Shown here: piece by piece, positions 16,709-24,963 of the stretch
Layout: the number at the start of each line of letters is the position of its first letter
How positions within the stretch are numbered: position 1 is the first letter of the stretch
Source: Bacteroidales bacterium
GTDB taxonomy: Bacteria > Bacteroidota > Bacteroidia > Bacteroidales > UBA932
DNA: 28,628 nt
NCBI GenBank assembly: GCA_024689525.1
Contig: JAILDI010000042.1
Span: 1 to 28,628 of the forward strand
Direction: 5' to 3'
The notes under the pieces: generated by a model
What the model was told of the DNA's origin: nothing
Database searches by the model: none
What the model saw: the letters and a program-made list of their open reading frames with translations, nothing else
Program-made: the position numbers and the translations under genes

Positions 16709-17521
16709 ATGAGAAAGTATTTCTTTTACTTCCTTGCGGCGGCTTTCATCACGGCGTTATTCCTGATGATCTACTTCTCGGTGCCTCCCAGGCCCCAGTC
16801 GGCGGAAAGGAATATCGTGTGGCACAGGGTGCAGATGGACGGCAGCCGCGCCGGAAGGGAGTATTCCGACAGCGGCGCCACCGCGGCGGCAGTGCAGATT
16901 TTGAAAGACTGCGAGCCGGGCCTGGCCAAGTACAAGGAGGTAATCGGCCATAGTGCAGGGGAGTATACGAACCTTCGCGATCAGGCCGACCTTCCTCTGG
17001 GCAACCTGGTGGCCGATGCGATGCGCGAGCGCGGCACCAGGGAGTTCGGCGTACGTATGGATGTGGCGGTAACCAATTACGGCGGTATCCGCATCCCTAT
17101 GCCGGCAGGTCCTATCACCGTGGGCGACATCCAGTCGATGTTCCCCTTCGACAACAAACTGGTGTACGTAAAGATCAGCGGAGCGGAACTGCAGCGCCTT
17201 ATGGAACAGCTTGCCAAGACTCAGGCCTTCCAGCCCGTGAGCGGTGTGAAAGTTAGAGTTAAGGATCACGTGCTCAAGGAGTTTACGGTAGGCGGCAAGG
17301 CGGTGAATCCCAAGAAGACGTACAATCTGTCAACCGTGGACTTCCTGCTTCAGGGAGGCGACCAGCTTTACATCGGCGCAATGGCCAGTGACATCGTTAT
17401 GTCCGACCTTACCATCCGCGACGTGATGATGGATTACGTCAAGGGCTGCGAAGCCAGGCACAAGAAGGTTACTGCATATTCCGACGGACGAATCATATTG
17501 GACAACAAAGATGAAGACTAG
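16709..17521 (+). CDS. 5'-nucleotidase C-terminal (substrate-binding) domain protein
   Basis: A 270-residue protein with an N-terminal hydrophobic signal or anchor (residues 4-25) and then only the C-terminal domain of UshA-type 5'-nucleotidases (5_nucleotid_C). Visible marks are LRDQADLPLGNLVADAMRE, the NYGGIR core, FPFDNKLVYVKISGAEL and LLQGGDQL. It has no metallophosphatase motifs. The missing catalytic half is encoded by the next gene, which overlaps it by 11 nt; thus a normally single polypeptide is split and the order of domains is reversed. The two proteins probably act together in the periplasm on nucleotides or related phosphoesters. It starts 1 nt after the ABC permease, so it is likely in that operon. 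Confidence 0.9.
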   Translation: MRKYFFYFLAAAFITALFLMIYFSVPPRPQSAERNIVWHRVQMDGSRAGREYSDSGATAAAVQILKDCEPGLAKYKEVIGHSAGEYTNLRDQADLPLGNLVADAMRERGTREFGVRMDVAVTNYGGIRIPMPAGPITVGDIQSMFPFDNKLVYVKISGAELQRLMEQLAKTQAFQPVSGVKVRVKDHVLKEFTVGGKAVNPKKTYNLSTVDFLLQGGDQLYIGAMASDIVMSDLTIRDVMMDYVKGCEARHKKVTAYSDGRIILDNKDED

Positions 17522-18386
17522 TGACAAGATAATTTTGGCGGTGCTGTCCCTGGCGGGGGTGGCGACGCTGGCCTACGGGGTTGTGAAGTACTCCCGCAAG
17601 CCGGAGGTGATCGAGCCTGTTCATCTTACCATATTGCACCTGAACGATACCCATAGCCACCTGGAGGCTATCCGTGGCGGTTCCAATGACGGCCGTGGCG
17701 GTTTGATCGAGCGTGCGCAGTATATCGATTCCGTCCGTGCGGCCGATGGCGCCGACAGCGTGCTCCTTCTGCACGCCGGCGACTTTGTGCAGGGCACAGT
17801 GTATTTCTCCGAGTTCGACGGCGCGGCTGAAATCGCCGCCCTGAACGGCCTGGGCTACGATGCCATCACCCTGGGCAATCACGAGTTCGACCGCGGCATC
17901 GAATGGCTGGACACTATGCTGGTCAAGCTGAATATGCCCGTTGTGGTTTGCAACTACGATTTCTCTCCGTTCCCCTGCGGGAAAGTTATCCAGCCGTACA
18001 CGATCGTGGAGAAGTCCGGCAAGAAAATCGGCATAATCGGCGTGCTGTGCAACCTGAAGAGTATGGTCGCAGGAAATATCGCCGACCGTATCCCGGAATA
18101 CGACGTGTTCCCCACGGTGCAGCGCTATGCGGATGAACTCCGCCGCCAGAAATGCGACCTCATCATCGCCCTTACCCACATCGGCTACGAGGAACACAGC
18201 CCCGGCGAACTCACCGACGTTGTTCTGTGCCGCAACACCCGCAACATCGACATCTTCGTGGGCGGTCACTCGCACACCTTCCTCAAGGAGATGATGATGC
18301 ATCCCAACAAGGATGGCAAACTTATCCCCGTCGTCCAGGACGGCTGCTGGGGCGCCTACGTCGGCCAGCTCGACGTGACCTTCTAG
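17511..18386 (+). CDS. 5'-nucleotidase catalytic domain protein (metallophosphatase)
   Basis: A 291-residue protein with an N-terminal membrane segment (residues 7-24, probably an uncleaved anchor or signal) followed by a calcineurin-like metallophosphatase. The metal-binding motifs are complete and in order: HLNDTHSH, GDFVQG, GNHEFDRG, ALTHIG and VGGHSHT. It ends where the C-terminal domain of UshA would begin; that domain is the separate upstream gene. The 11-nt overlap (ATGAAGACTAG) argues for coupled synthesis. It is expected to hydrolyse nucleotide phosphates outside the cytoplasm. Tandem hairpins and T-rich tracts follow the stop. Confidence 0.92.
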   Translation: MKTSDKIILAVLSLAGVATLAYGVVKYSRKPEVIEPVHLTILHLNDTHSHLEAIRGGSNDGRGGLIERAQYIDSVRAADGADSVLLLHAGDFVQGTVYFSEFDGAAEIAALNGLGYDAITLGNHEFDRGIEWLDTMLVKLNMPVVVCNYDFSPFPCGKVIQPYTIVEKSGKKIGIIGVLCNLKSMVAGNIADRIPEYDVFPTVQRYADELRRQKCDLIIALTHIGYEEHSPGELTDVVLCRNTRNIDIFVGGHSHTFLKEMMMHPNKDGKLIPVVQDGCWGAYVGQLDVTF

Positions 18387-18409
18387 GGCTTTCGCCCGTA
18401 AAATGCAAC

Positions 18410-18468
18410 TCGCTGTGTATCAGCGATTTATTGTTTTTAAATGCGGCATTTTGCCGCATTTACTTTTC
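18410..18468 (+). terminator. Tandem terminator hairpins after the split nucleotidase
   Basis: The first hairpin is TCGCTG-TGTAT-CAGCGA (18410-18426), followed by TTTATTGTTTTT. The second is a perfect 10-bp stem AAATGCGGCA/TGCCGCATTT (18439-18448 with 18452-18461), followed by ACTTTT. The T-run before the second hairpin means it could also stop transcription on the minus strand only weakly. Confidence 0.75.
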
Positions 18469-18775
18469 GTATCTCGTTGATTATCAATCACATCCATTTT
18501 ACGCTATGGTTCAAACAGTTACGCCAGGGCTTATGATCCTGAGGCCTGACGTCGAAAAATGGCCCCAACCCGTTCGCTTGACGTCGAACTCATCCTTTTA
18601 GCCACGCCTCCGGCGCGTCTAACGTCTTCAAACAAGCTCCGTCATGCTGCTGCGCAGCACCGCTCACTGCACAAACCTCCCCGCATGCCATTTTTCGCCT
18701 ATGGCACTCAGGACCATAAGCCCTGCCTGTGTAACTGTTCGAACACGTGCGGGAGGGGAGCCCCGGAGGGGCTGA

Positions 18776-18807
18776 TTTCCGAATATGGTGAAAAATGCGT
18801 ATATTTG
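18776..18807 (+). promoter_or_regulatory. Promoter of the envelope cluster
   Basis: TTTC (18776-18779), 20-nt spacer, TATATTTG (18800-18807). The sequence around the -7 box, AAATGCGTATATTTGCAG, is identical over 18 nt to that of the toxin-antitoxin promoter near 7893-7911. The ATG at 18826 follows by 18 nt. Confidence 0.72.
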
Positions 18808-18825
18808 CAGGCTAAAGTGAAAACG

Positions 18826-20124
18826 ATGAGGCTTTTTATTTCGGCAGTGATTGTGATGGCGCTGTGTTTAGTAGGCACGGCGCAGGAGGTGTTCGCTCAG
18901 AGCGTGGTGCACCCTACAGTGGGGGCAGGATTCCGCACAGACAGCATCGAGGTGCGGTTTATCGGACGTAAGCAGCACTTCAACAGCAGGGAGACGCGCA
19001 CGCTGGACAGACTCATCAAGAGCCCCAAGTCGGTGAACATACATCCTTCCGGAAGCAAGTTTTACGTGAATTCGCTGGAGGGCGGTACTACGCTGGTGTA
19101 CGACTTCAACACGCGTGAGAGGATTGCTTACATCGAACACAGTTTTGCTGCTAAGGACAGTGCCCTGTGGGCTCCGGACAGCGGTTTGTTCCCGTGGAGC
19201 TGGAATCCCAAGGAGAAGAATACGTTCTGGGGCAAGCCGGTGGAGAGCACTTTCTCCCACGGGGGCCGTTACCTTTGGATTCCGTACTACAGGCGCAGCT
19301 ATGATTTGAATGCGCAGGATCCGTCGGCCGTGGCCGTCATCGATACAAGGGCGGATACCATCGTAAGGATGTTCGAGACGGGCGTGCTGCCCAAGATGGT
19401 TGCTACGTCGCCGGACGGAAAGCTCATTGCGATTTCGCACTGGGGCGAGAATACGGTGGGCATTATGGACATTTCGTCGGACAATATGGAGGACTGGCAC
19501 TATGTGGCCTGCCATATTGTGGACTACAGGCTTAAGCTCAAGCTCAGCCGCACTACGGCGGTGGACCGCGATGCAAACAGCGGGTATTGCCTCAGAGGTA
19601 CGGTGTTTACGCCGGACAATCATTACCTGCTGGTTGGCTGCATGGGCGGAGGCGGCGGAATCGCCGTCATCGACCTGGAGAATGAGAAATACCTGGGCCG
19701 GGTTATGGGTGCCAAGCCCAATTTGAGGCATCTGGTCATTCAGGACGGATGGCTGTATCTGAGCATCAACGCTGCCGGGTACATCCAGAGGACGAGGCTG
19801 GACGATTTCCTTGCCGTGGCTACTACGCTCACGGGGGAGGGAACGGTGAAGTACGACAAGTGGGAAAGCACTAAAGTGCCCGCAGGGGCCCGTACGCTGG
19901 TGCTTTCGCCGGATGGCCGATATGCTTTTGCGGCGTGCAACTATGCCAGCTGCCTGTCTGTGGTGGACACCAGGACGATGAAGCTCGTGGGCACGGTGCC
20001 CGCGGATTCTTATCCCGTGGGCCTGGACATATCGGCCGACGGAAAATACCTCATCATGACCTCTCAGGGCCGCAGCGGCCACGGAGGAAATGCTGTGGAT
20101 TTGTTTGAAGTAACATACAAGTAG
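18826..20124 (+). CDS. Exported YncE-like beta-propeller protein
   Basis: A 432-residue protein with a signal peptide (core VIVMALCLVG, cleavage near VFAQ, residue 25). The rest shows repeated propeller blades of the YncE/YVTN type: SVNIHPSGSKFYVNSLEGG, VAVIDTRADTIVRMFETG, VATSPDGKLIAISHWGENT, LSPDGRYAFAACNYAS and LVGTVPADSYPVGLDISADG. Such proteins are periplasmic scaffolds or binding proteins; no active site is visible. The ATG at 18826 was chosen because the signal peptide starts there and it follows the promoter. It begins a co-directional run with 2-nt gaps leading to NlpC/P60-LysM, a PQQ-like propeller and esterase-LysM. Confidence 0.88.
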   Translation: MRLFISAVIVMALCLVGTAQEVFAQSVVHPTVGAGFRTDSIEVRFIGRKQHFNSRETRTLDRLIKSPKSVNIHPSGSKFYVNSLEGGTTLVYDFNTRERIAYIEHSFAAKDSALWAPDSGLFPWSWNPKEKNTFWGKPVESTFSHGGRYLWIPYYRRSYDLNAQDPSAVAVIDTRADTIVRMFETGVLPKMVATSPDGKLIAISHWGENTVGIMDISSDNMEDWHYVACHIVDYRLKLKLSRTTAVDRDANSGYCLRGTVFTPDNHYLLVGCMGGGGGIAVIDLENEKYLGRVMGAKPNLRHLVIQDGWLYLSINAAGYIQRTRLDDFLAVATTLTGEGTVKYDKWESTKVPAGARTLVLSPDGRYAFAACNYASCLSVVDTRTMKLVGTVPADSYPVGLDISADGKYLIMTSQGRSGHGGNAVDLFEVTYK

Positions 20125-20126
20125 AT

Positions 20127-21086
20127 ATGAGAAGAAAATTATTGGTTCTGCTTACTCTCTGCCTTTTTGCGGTGCCCGTGATGGCGCAGCAGGCGGACAG
20201 CATTACCGTAACTCCCAATGAACTGGCGGAGAGAATCATCCAGGAGGCCAAGAAGCACATCGGCACACCCTACAGGTGGGCGGCAAACGGCCCTTCAGCA
20301 TTCGACTGCTCCGGTTTTACAAGATACGTTTACAAGCAGTTCGGATACAATATTCCCCGCACATCCCGCGGTCAGGCCGAGACTCTCCGTCCCGTGCTGG
20401 GCGATATGAGCTCCCTGCAGAAGGGCGACCTGATCCTGTTCGGCAATCACTGGCACAACAGGACCATCGGCCACGTGGGCATCTTCATCGAGCTCACTGA
20501 GGACGGCCGCGATTTCACATTCATCCACAGCGCACACGGCGGCGTGCAGATATCCCGCCTGAGCGAGCAGTACTATCTGGAGCGCTTTAAGGGTGCGGTG
20601 AGGGTTATTCCCGACTTCATCGACACTGAGGAAGAGGAGAATCCCCAGCCCGTGAGGGTCGATGCCCTCGACGGCGTCACCGCGCCTCAGCTGGATACTC
20701 TCCAACTTGGCGAGAATGACCACCGCATCATTATGTTCGGCGACGGCAAATGGGTGTACGTGGAGGCCGACGGCAGAATCACCACTCCCGAGCAGAGCGA
20801 CCGCATCGTCCTTGGAAGCGACGGCAGCTGGTTCATCCTGCGCGGCACAGGCGTCCGCATTCCGTCGATCGTTGAGTCCAATGATGCGGCGCACGCTTAC
20901 GAATCCGGCGCCAGTTCAAGCTCCGGCTCCGGCGACAGCGGCCCCGTGTACTACACCGTGAAGAGCGGCGACTCCCTTGGGAAGATTGCAAATAAGTACC
21001 ACACAACGGTGAACGCCCTGTGCAGGCTTAACAATATGAGATCCACCGACATCCTGAGAGTGGGACGCCGGCTTAGAGTGAAATAG
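20127..21086 (+). CDS. NlpC/P60 peptidoglycan endopeptidase with LysM
   Basis: A 319-residue exported cell-wall hydrolase. Signal peptide 1-20 (cleavage after VMAQ). The NlpC/P60 domain at about 33-165 has the Cys-His-His triad C61 (FDCSGF), H116 (GHVGIF) and H134 (FIHSAH); it cleaves peptide cross-bridges or stems. Residues 190-240 form an unnamed module (DTLQL, RIIMFGDGKWVYV, SDGSWFIL) that also occurs in the esterase-LysM protein three genes on. A Ser/Gly-rich linker follows and then a C-terminal LysM (274-318, YYTVKSGDSLGKIANKYHTT) for glycan binding. It lies 2 nt after the YncE-like gene and 2 nt before the PQQ-like propeller. Confidence 0.94.
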   Translation: MRRKLLVLLTLCLFAVPVMAQQADSITVTPNELAERIIQEAKKHIGTPYRWAANGPSAFDCSGFTRYVYKQFGYNIPRTSRGQAETLRPVLGDMSSLQKGDLILFGNHWHNRTIGHVGIFIELTEDGRDFTFIHSAHGGVQISRLSEQYYLERFKGAVRVIPDFIDTEEEENPQPVRVDALDGVTAPQLDTLQLGENDHRIIMFGDGKWVYVEADGRITTPEQSDRIVLGSDGSWFILRGTGVRIPSIVESNDAAHAYESGASSSSGSGDSGPVYYTVKSGDSLGKIANKYHTTVNALCRLNNMRSTDILRVGRRLRVK

Positions 21087-21088
21087 TT

Positions 21089-22648
21089 ATGAAAGCATTC
21101 TATGCAGCCCTTGCGGCTCTGACAGTCCTGGCTTGCGGCAACCGCCGCGGCGGAGCGCAGGAACCCGTCATCGAGGAACCCGCAGAAAAGCCCGTTGAGC
21201 GATTGGCCGATACAACCTTCGCTTCCGTGAACAACCTCAAGTGGGAACTCGTGGTTGTGGACAGCCTTGGAAACGGCTCCCTCCAGTATCTGGACGACCC
21301 TTATGACAAGGTGGACGGCACATACACTTTCCGCGGCAACCAGAAGCGCGAAATGCCCGTGAGGGGCAAGGTGAGCGGCAATCCCACCGAAATCGTGAAG
21401 GTGTGGGAGTTCGAGACCGACAGCGACCTTACCCAAACGTCGATGGGCGTATGGCACGGCGGCACCGGCTGGACCGGTCAGCCGATGTACGTGCACTGGC
21501 CGGACTCGATGGTGGCCGCCTTCCGCGAGAAATCGCCGGGCCTCACCTCCGAGTTCAACGGCAGGGAAGTGATCTTCGGTTCGCTGTGCCGCAGGGTGTA
21601 CTTCATCAATTTCGACACCGGAAAGCCCGGCCGCAAGAGCGTGGATTCCGGAAATACCATCAAGGGGTCGGTATCGGTCGATCCCGAACTGGCCCAGGTC
21701 TATGTCGGCCACGGCGTCCCGGCGCGCGAGCCTTTCGGCGCCGTCCTCATCGACCTTTTCCAGCATAAGATTACTCATAGCTTCGGGCGCGATTCCAAGG
21801 CCTGGAGGAACTGGCAGGCTTATGACGGCTGCCCCATCGTTGCCGGCGGCTACCTGATCCGTCCCGGCGAGAATGGCACGATATACAAGTTCGCCCGCGA
21901 GCAGGGGAACCTGAAACTCGTGGCCCTGCTGCGCTTCCGCGAAAACAACCAGGCAAAGGCCGCAGGAATGGAATCGTCGATGGCGGTTTACCGCAACTAC
22001 GGCTATGTGGGCGACAACCGCGGAAATATCCTCTGCGTGAACCTGGACACGATGAAGCCGGTGTGGCACTATGACAACCACGATGACACCGACGGGTCGA
22101 TAATCGTAGAGGAAATCGACGGAGTGCCCTACCTGTACACCTGCTCCGAAATGGAGAAGCAGGGCGAGAAGGGGAGTGCATTCTTCGTGAAACTGAACGG
22201 CCTCACTGGTGAGAAACTCTGGGAGACCACCTTCCCCTGCAAGATGGCGCACGTGGGCACCAAGCACTTCGACGGCGGAATGTATTCCACTCCGCTTATG
22301 GGGCACGGCGACTGCGAGGGAATGATCATCACCAACATCTGCGACAATATCCCCGCTTTCCACGGAAAGACGGTGGCGCTGAGCAGGGAGACGGGCGAAG
22401 TCCTGTGGGAGCACGAGCTCATCCGCTACGCCTGGTCGTCGCCTGCAGGATTCTACAACGAAGAGGGCAGACTCTTCGTGTTCGTGGCCGACTGCTACGG
22501 CAACGTTTATCTGCTTGACGGCAAGACCGGCAAGCGCATCTTCACCACCAAGGTGGGCAATAACTTTGAATCTTCCCCGGTCGTAGTGGACGACTGCCTT
22601 GTGATGGGCTCAAGGGGAAGCATGATTTACAAACTTAGAATACAATAG
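21089..22648 (+). CDS. PQQ-like beta-propeller lipoprotein
   Basis: A 519-residue protein. The N-terminus is a probable lipoprotein signal (lipobox-like VLAC, Cys 16). The body shows PQQ/quinoprotein-type propeller repeats: YTFRGNQKRE, then GSVSVDPELAQVYVG, NRGNILCVNLDTMKPVW, FVKLNGLTGEKLWETTF, VALSRETGEVLWEHEL, and GNVYLLDGKTGKRIFTTKVG near the end. No PQQ-binding catalytic residues were identified, so a scaffold or binding role resembling BamB is more likely than a dehydrogenase. It ends in TAGTG, sharing one base with the GTG start of the esterase gene. Its place between two LysM proteins suggests an envelope function. Confidence 0.88.
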   Translation: MKAFYAALAALTVLACGNRRGGAQEPVIEEPAEKPVERLADTTFASVNNLKWELVVVDSLGNGSLQYLDDPYDKVDGTYTFRGNQKREMPVRGKVSGNPTEIVKVWEFETDSDLTQTSMGVWHGGTGWTGQPMYVHWPDSMVAAFREKSPGLTSEFNGREVIFGSLCRRVYFINFDTGKPGRKSVDSGNTIKGSVSVDPELAQVYVGHGVPAREPFGAVLIDLFQHKITHSFGRDSKAWRNWQAYDGCPIVAGGYLIRPGENGTIYKFAREQGNLKLVALLRFRENNQAKAAGMESSMAVYRNYGYVGDNRGNILCVNLDTMKPVWHYDNHDDTDGSIIVEEIDGVPYLYTCSEMEKQGEKGSAFFVKLNGLTGEKLWETTFPCKMAHVGTKHFDGGMYSTPLMGHGDCEGMIITNICDNIPAFHGKTVALSRETGEVLWEHELIRYAWSSPAGFYNEEGRLFVFVADCYGNVYLLDGKTGKRIFTTKVGNNFESSPVVVDDCLVMGSRGSMIYKLRIQ

Positions 22649-23913
22649 TGAGAAAAATAGTTTTAATATTATCCCTGTTCCTCGCCTCTGCAGTTATGTA
22701 CGGGCAGGAGTTCATCGCATACAGGGACTCGGTTGCCAACGGCTACAATTTCTGGCTGTCGGTGCCCGAGAATTATGATTCGCTTGAGGTCGATGTGCCA
22801 GTGGTGATTTTCCTCCACGGCAAGAGCCTCTGCGGAAACAACCTTTACCAGCTGAACCGTTACGGTACCCTGGACGCAATCAAGCGCGGACGTCAGATTC
22901 CCGCCCTTGTGATTGCGCCGCAGAATCCCGGCAACTGGTGGAATCCCCAGAGGGTGGACAACGTCCTGGAATGGGTTATGGCCCGATATAACGGGGACCG
23001 CAACCGCGTCTACGTCCTGGGAATGAGCCTGGGCGGATACGGCACCATCGACTATGTGGGAACTTATCCCGACAAGGTGGCCGCAGCCATCGGCCTTTGT
23101 GGAGGAACTACGCTCAAGGATTACGACAAACTGCGTGAGCTGCCCCTGTGGATTGTGCACGGCACTGCCGACAGGAAGGTTGGAATCGGCTGTTCCAAGA
23201 AAATTGTGGAAGGAATGCAGCAGTTGGGCGATACGCCGCTGCTCCGCTATGACTGGATGCAGGGCTACAACCACTCCGACCTGGCCCGTTTCTTCTATAT
23301 GCCCGAAACCTACGAATGGCTGTTCGCCCACAGGGCCGATGTCCGTCAGATCCAGGAGCCTTTTGCGCTTACCAATGAACTGATGAACGACGCCTATCGC
23401 GGCTGGAACAATCATAACGACGTACACGTGAGCGATCCGCCCCGCAAGGACCACCATCCCGTGAGGACGCGCCGTCACGTGCATCCGCTGGACAGCCTTA
23501 TGCTGCCCGCAGTGGACACGCTCAAGCTTCTTCCGGAGGATCTGCGTATCGTTATGTTCGGCGACGGCTGCTGGGCCTGCGTGGACAGCAACGGACTGCT
23601 TTCCGTTACGGATTCTTCTTCTGTGACTAAGGTTTTGAACGGCGACGGCACATGGGTGGCCCTCGTCCCCCGTGAGGAGCAGAGCGAGCCCGTTCCGGAG
23701 GAGACTCCCACGGAAAACGCCCAGCCCGCGGCAATAGAGACCGAGAAGGAAAAGGAGGAGGAGCCGGAAGTGCAGTACCACACGGTGCAGTCCGGCGACA
23801 CGCTGTATAAGCTGTCCCGCAAGTACGGCACCACCGTGGCGGAGCTTTGCAGGCTCAACGGCATCAAGGAGGATTCGGTGATCAAAATCGGCCAGAAACT
23901 CAGAGTAAAGTAA
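22648..23913 (+). CDS. Exported alpha/beta-hydrolase (esterase) with LysM
   Basis: A 421-residue protein starting with GTG. Signal peptide 1-20 (VMYGQ). Residues about 22-230 form an alpha/beta-hydrolase of the esterase/phospholipase type, with an oxyanion region FLHGKS, nucleophile S127 (GMSLGG), probable acid D175 (HGTADRKV) and H209 (GYNHSDLA). A His/Arg-rich linker (DHHPVRTRRHVHP) leads to the module at 290-342 (DTLKL, RIVMFGDGCWACV, NGDGTWVAL) shared with the NlpC/P60 protein. A Glu/Pro-rich linker and a C-terminal LysM (376-421) end the protein. It is a predicted periplasmic or surface esterase held to peptidoglycan; the substrate (wall acetyl ester, polysaccharide ester or lipid) is unknown. 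Confidence 0.92.
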   Translation: MRKIVLILSLFLASAVMYGQEFIAYRDSVANGYNFWLSVPENYDSLEVDVPVVIFLHGKSLCGNNLYQLNRYGTLDAIKRGRQIPALVIAPQNPGNWWNPQRVDNVLEWVMARYNGDRNRVYVLGMSLGGYGTIDYVGTYPDKVAAAIGLCGGTTLKDYDKLRELPLWIVHGTADRKVGIGCSKKIVEGMQQLGDTPLLRYDWMQGYNHSDLARFFYMPETYEWLFAHRADVRQIQEPFALTNELMNDAYRGWNNHNDVHVSDPPRKDHHPVRTRRHVHPLDSLMLPAVDTLKLLPEDLRIVMFGDGCWACVDSNGLLSVTDSSSVTKVLNGDGTWVALVPREEQSEPVPEETPTENAQPAAIETEKEKEEEPEVQYHTVQSGDTLYKLSRKYGTTVAELCRLNGIKEDSVIKIGQKLRVK

Positions 23914-23915
23914 TT

Positions 23916-24815
23916 ATGATAAAGTCAATGACAGGTTATGGGAAGGCCACTGCGGAAGTCTCCGGCGGGAGGCTCACCGTGGAAATCCGTTCCCTGAATT
24001 CCAAGACGGCCGACATCAACCTCAAGTCGCAGCTTCTTCCCCGTGACCGCGAAATCGAGATCCGGAGGATGCTGGCCGATGAACTCGTCCGCGGCACCAT
24101 CGACGTATTCCTCACTTTCGAGGCATCGGCCGACAGCAGCCCGCACGCCATCAATGCCGATGTGTTCCACGCCTACTGGCGCAGCGCCGTCAAGGCCCTG
24201 GACGCGGAAACCATCCTCACGAAGACGATGCTCAAGGACCCAGGCGTGGGAACCCTCCTCGCCAACGCGATTTTGAGAATGCCGGATGTGGTGGAGGTGA
24301 AGAAGACCGACATCATCGCCCCGGAGGACTGGCCCCGTGTGGCTTCAGCATTTGCCGATGCCGTAGCGGAATTGAACGCCTATCGCGTCCGCGAAGGCGC
24401 CGCCCTCTACCGCGACGTCACATCACGCGTGCAGAACATCCTTGATCTATATAAGGAAGTTGAGGCGCTGGAAGGGGAGAGGATCACCGCTGTGCGCGAA
24501 AAGCTTCAGAAGAACCTGGAAGACCTGTCGCAGAAACCGGACCCCGCCCGCTTCGAACAGGAGCTTATCTTCTACCTGGAGAAGTACGACATCAACGAGG
24601 AAAAAGTCCGCCTCCGCCAGCACTGCAAGTACTTCATGGAAACCATCGACACGGAACCCTGCCCCGGCAAGAAGCTTGGCTTCATCATCCAGGAAATGGG
24701 CCGCGAGATCAACACCACGGGCTCCAAAGCCAACCACGCCGGCATCCAGCAACTGGTGGTCCGCATGAAGGATGAACTGGAAAAGATCCGCGAACAATCG
24801 ATGAATATTCTTTGA
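23916..24815 (+). CDS. yicC: YicC-family endoribonuclease
   Basis: A 299-residue protein of the YicC/YloC family. Diagnostic features are the start IKSMTGYGKA, the early VEIRSLNSK, and the C-terminal DUF1732 block with FEQELIFYLEKYDINEEKVR, then KLGFIIQEMGREINTTGSKA at about 260-280. In E. coli and B. subtilis such proteins act as endoribonucleases in RNA turnover; a cytoplasmic location fits the absence of a signal. The ATG at 23916 lies 2 nt after the esterase stop, so it may be transcribed with the envelope cluster although the functions differ. The stop codon overlaps the promoter of the tRNA gene. Confidence 0.94.
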   Translation: MIKSMTGYGKATAEVSGGRLTVEIRSLNSKTADINLKSQLLPRDREIEIRRMLADELVRGTIDVFLTFEASADSSPHAINADVFHAYWRSAVKALDAETILTKTMLKDPGVGTLLANAILRMPDVVEVKKTDIIAPEDWPRVASAFADAVAELNAYRVREGAALYRDVTSRVQNILDLYKEVEALEGERITAVREKLQKNLEDLSQKPDPARFEQELIFYLEKYDINEEKVRLRQHCKYFMETIDTEPCPGKKLGFIIQEMGREINTTGSKANHAGIQQLVVRMKDELEKIREQSMNIL

Positions 24816-24845
24816 TTGTAATTTCAAAATAATTAACTACCTTTG
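24815..24845 (+). promoter_or_regulatory. Promoter of tRNA-Ser
   Basis: ATTG (24815-24818), 19-nt spacer, TACCTTTG (24838-24845). The tRNA begins 18 nt after the -7 box. Confidence 0.75.
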
Positions 24846-24862
24846 CAATCCCAATCAACCAA

Positions 24863-24950
24863 GGAAGGATGGCCGAGTGGTTGAAGGCGCCGGTCTCGAA
24901 AACCGGTATACTCCTAAAGAGTATCGGGGGTTCGAATCCCCCTTCTTCCG
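24863..24950 (+). tRNA. tRNA-Ser (anticodon CGA)
   Basis: An 88-nt class II tRNA. The acceptor GGAAGGA pairs with TTCTTCC (one G-U), discriminator G. The D arm GGCCGAG...GGTTGAAGGC is followed by the anticodon stem CCGGT/ACCGG with loop CTCGAAA; the anticodon CGA is at 24897-24899. A long variable arm (TACTCC...GAGTA) and the T arm GGGGGTTCGAATCCCCC confirm serine identity. CCA is not encoded. It has its own promoter and terminator. Confidence 0.97.
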
Positions 24951-24963
24951 CAATAAGGTAGCG

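Larger units (their letters stand above)
18387..18825. other. 439-nt gene-free region with many palindromes
   Basis: No credible gene is seen. The first 80 nt hold terminator hairpins; the last 50 nt hold a promoter. Between them lie a direct repeat TGACGTCGAA (18547-18556 and 18579-18588), the palindrome TGCTGCGCAGCA (18648-18659), the hairpin TGCCAT-N9-ATGGCA (18686-18706) and the hairpin AGCCCC-GGA-GGGGCT (18759-18773). Open frames across it lack protein-like character. It could hold a structured RNA or a decayed or dispersed repeat; the sequence alone does not decide. Confidence 0.6.

Noticed and set aside
18559..18825. In-frame N-terminal extension of the YncE-like protein
   Set aside because: It crosses the promoter and palindromes; the signal peptide starts at 18826, and an extension would place it inside the protein.
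20951..22414. Long open frame of 487 codons on the minus strand opposite the PQQ-like propeller gene
   Set aside because: It is a shadow of the coding bias of the plus-strand gene: no protein-like motifs, low-complexity His/Val/Ala composition, and the plus-strand product is clearly a propeller.
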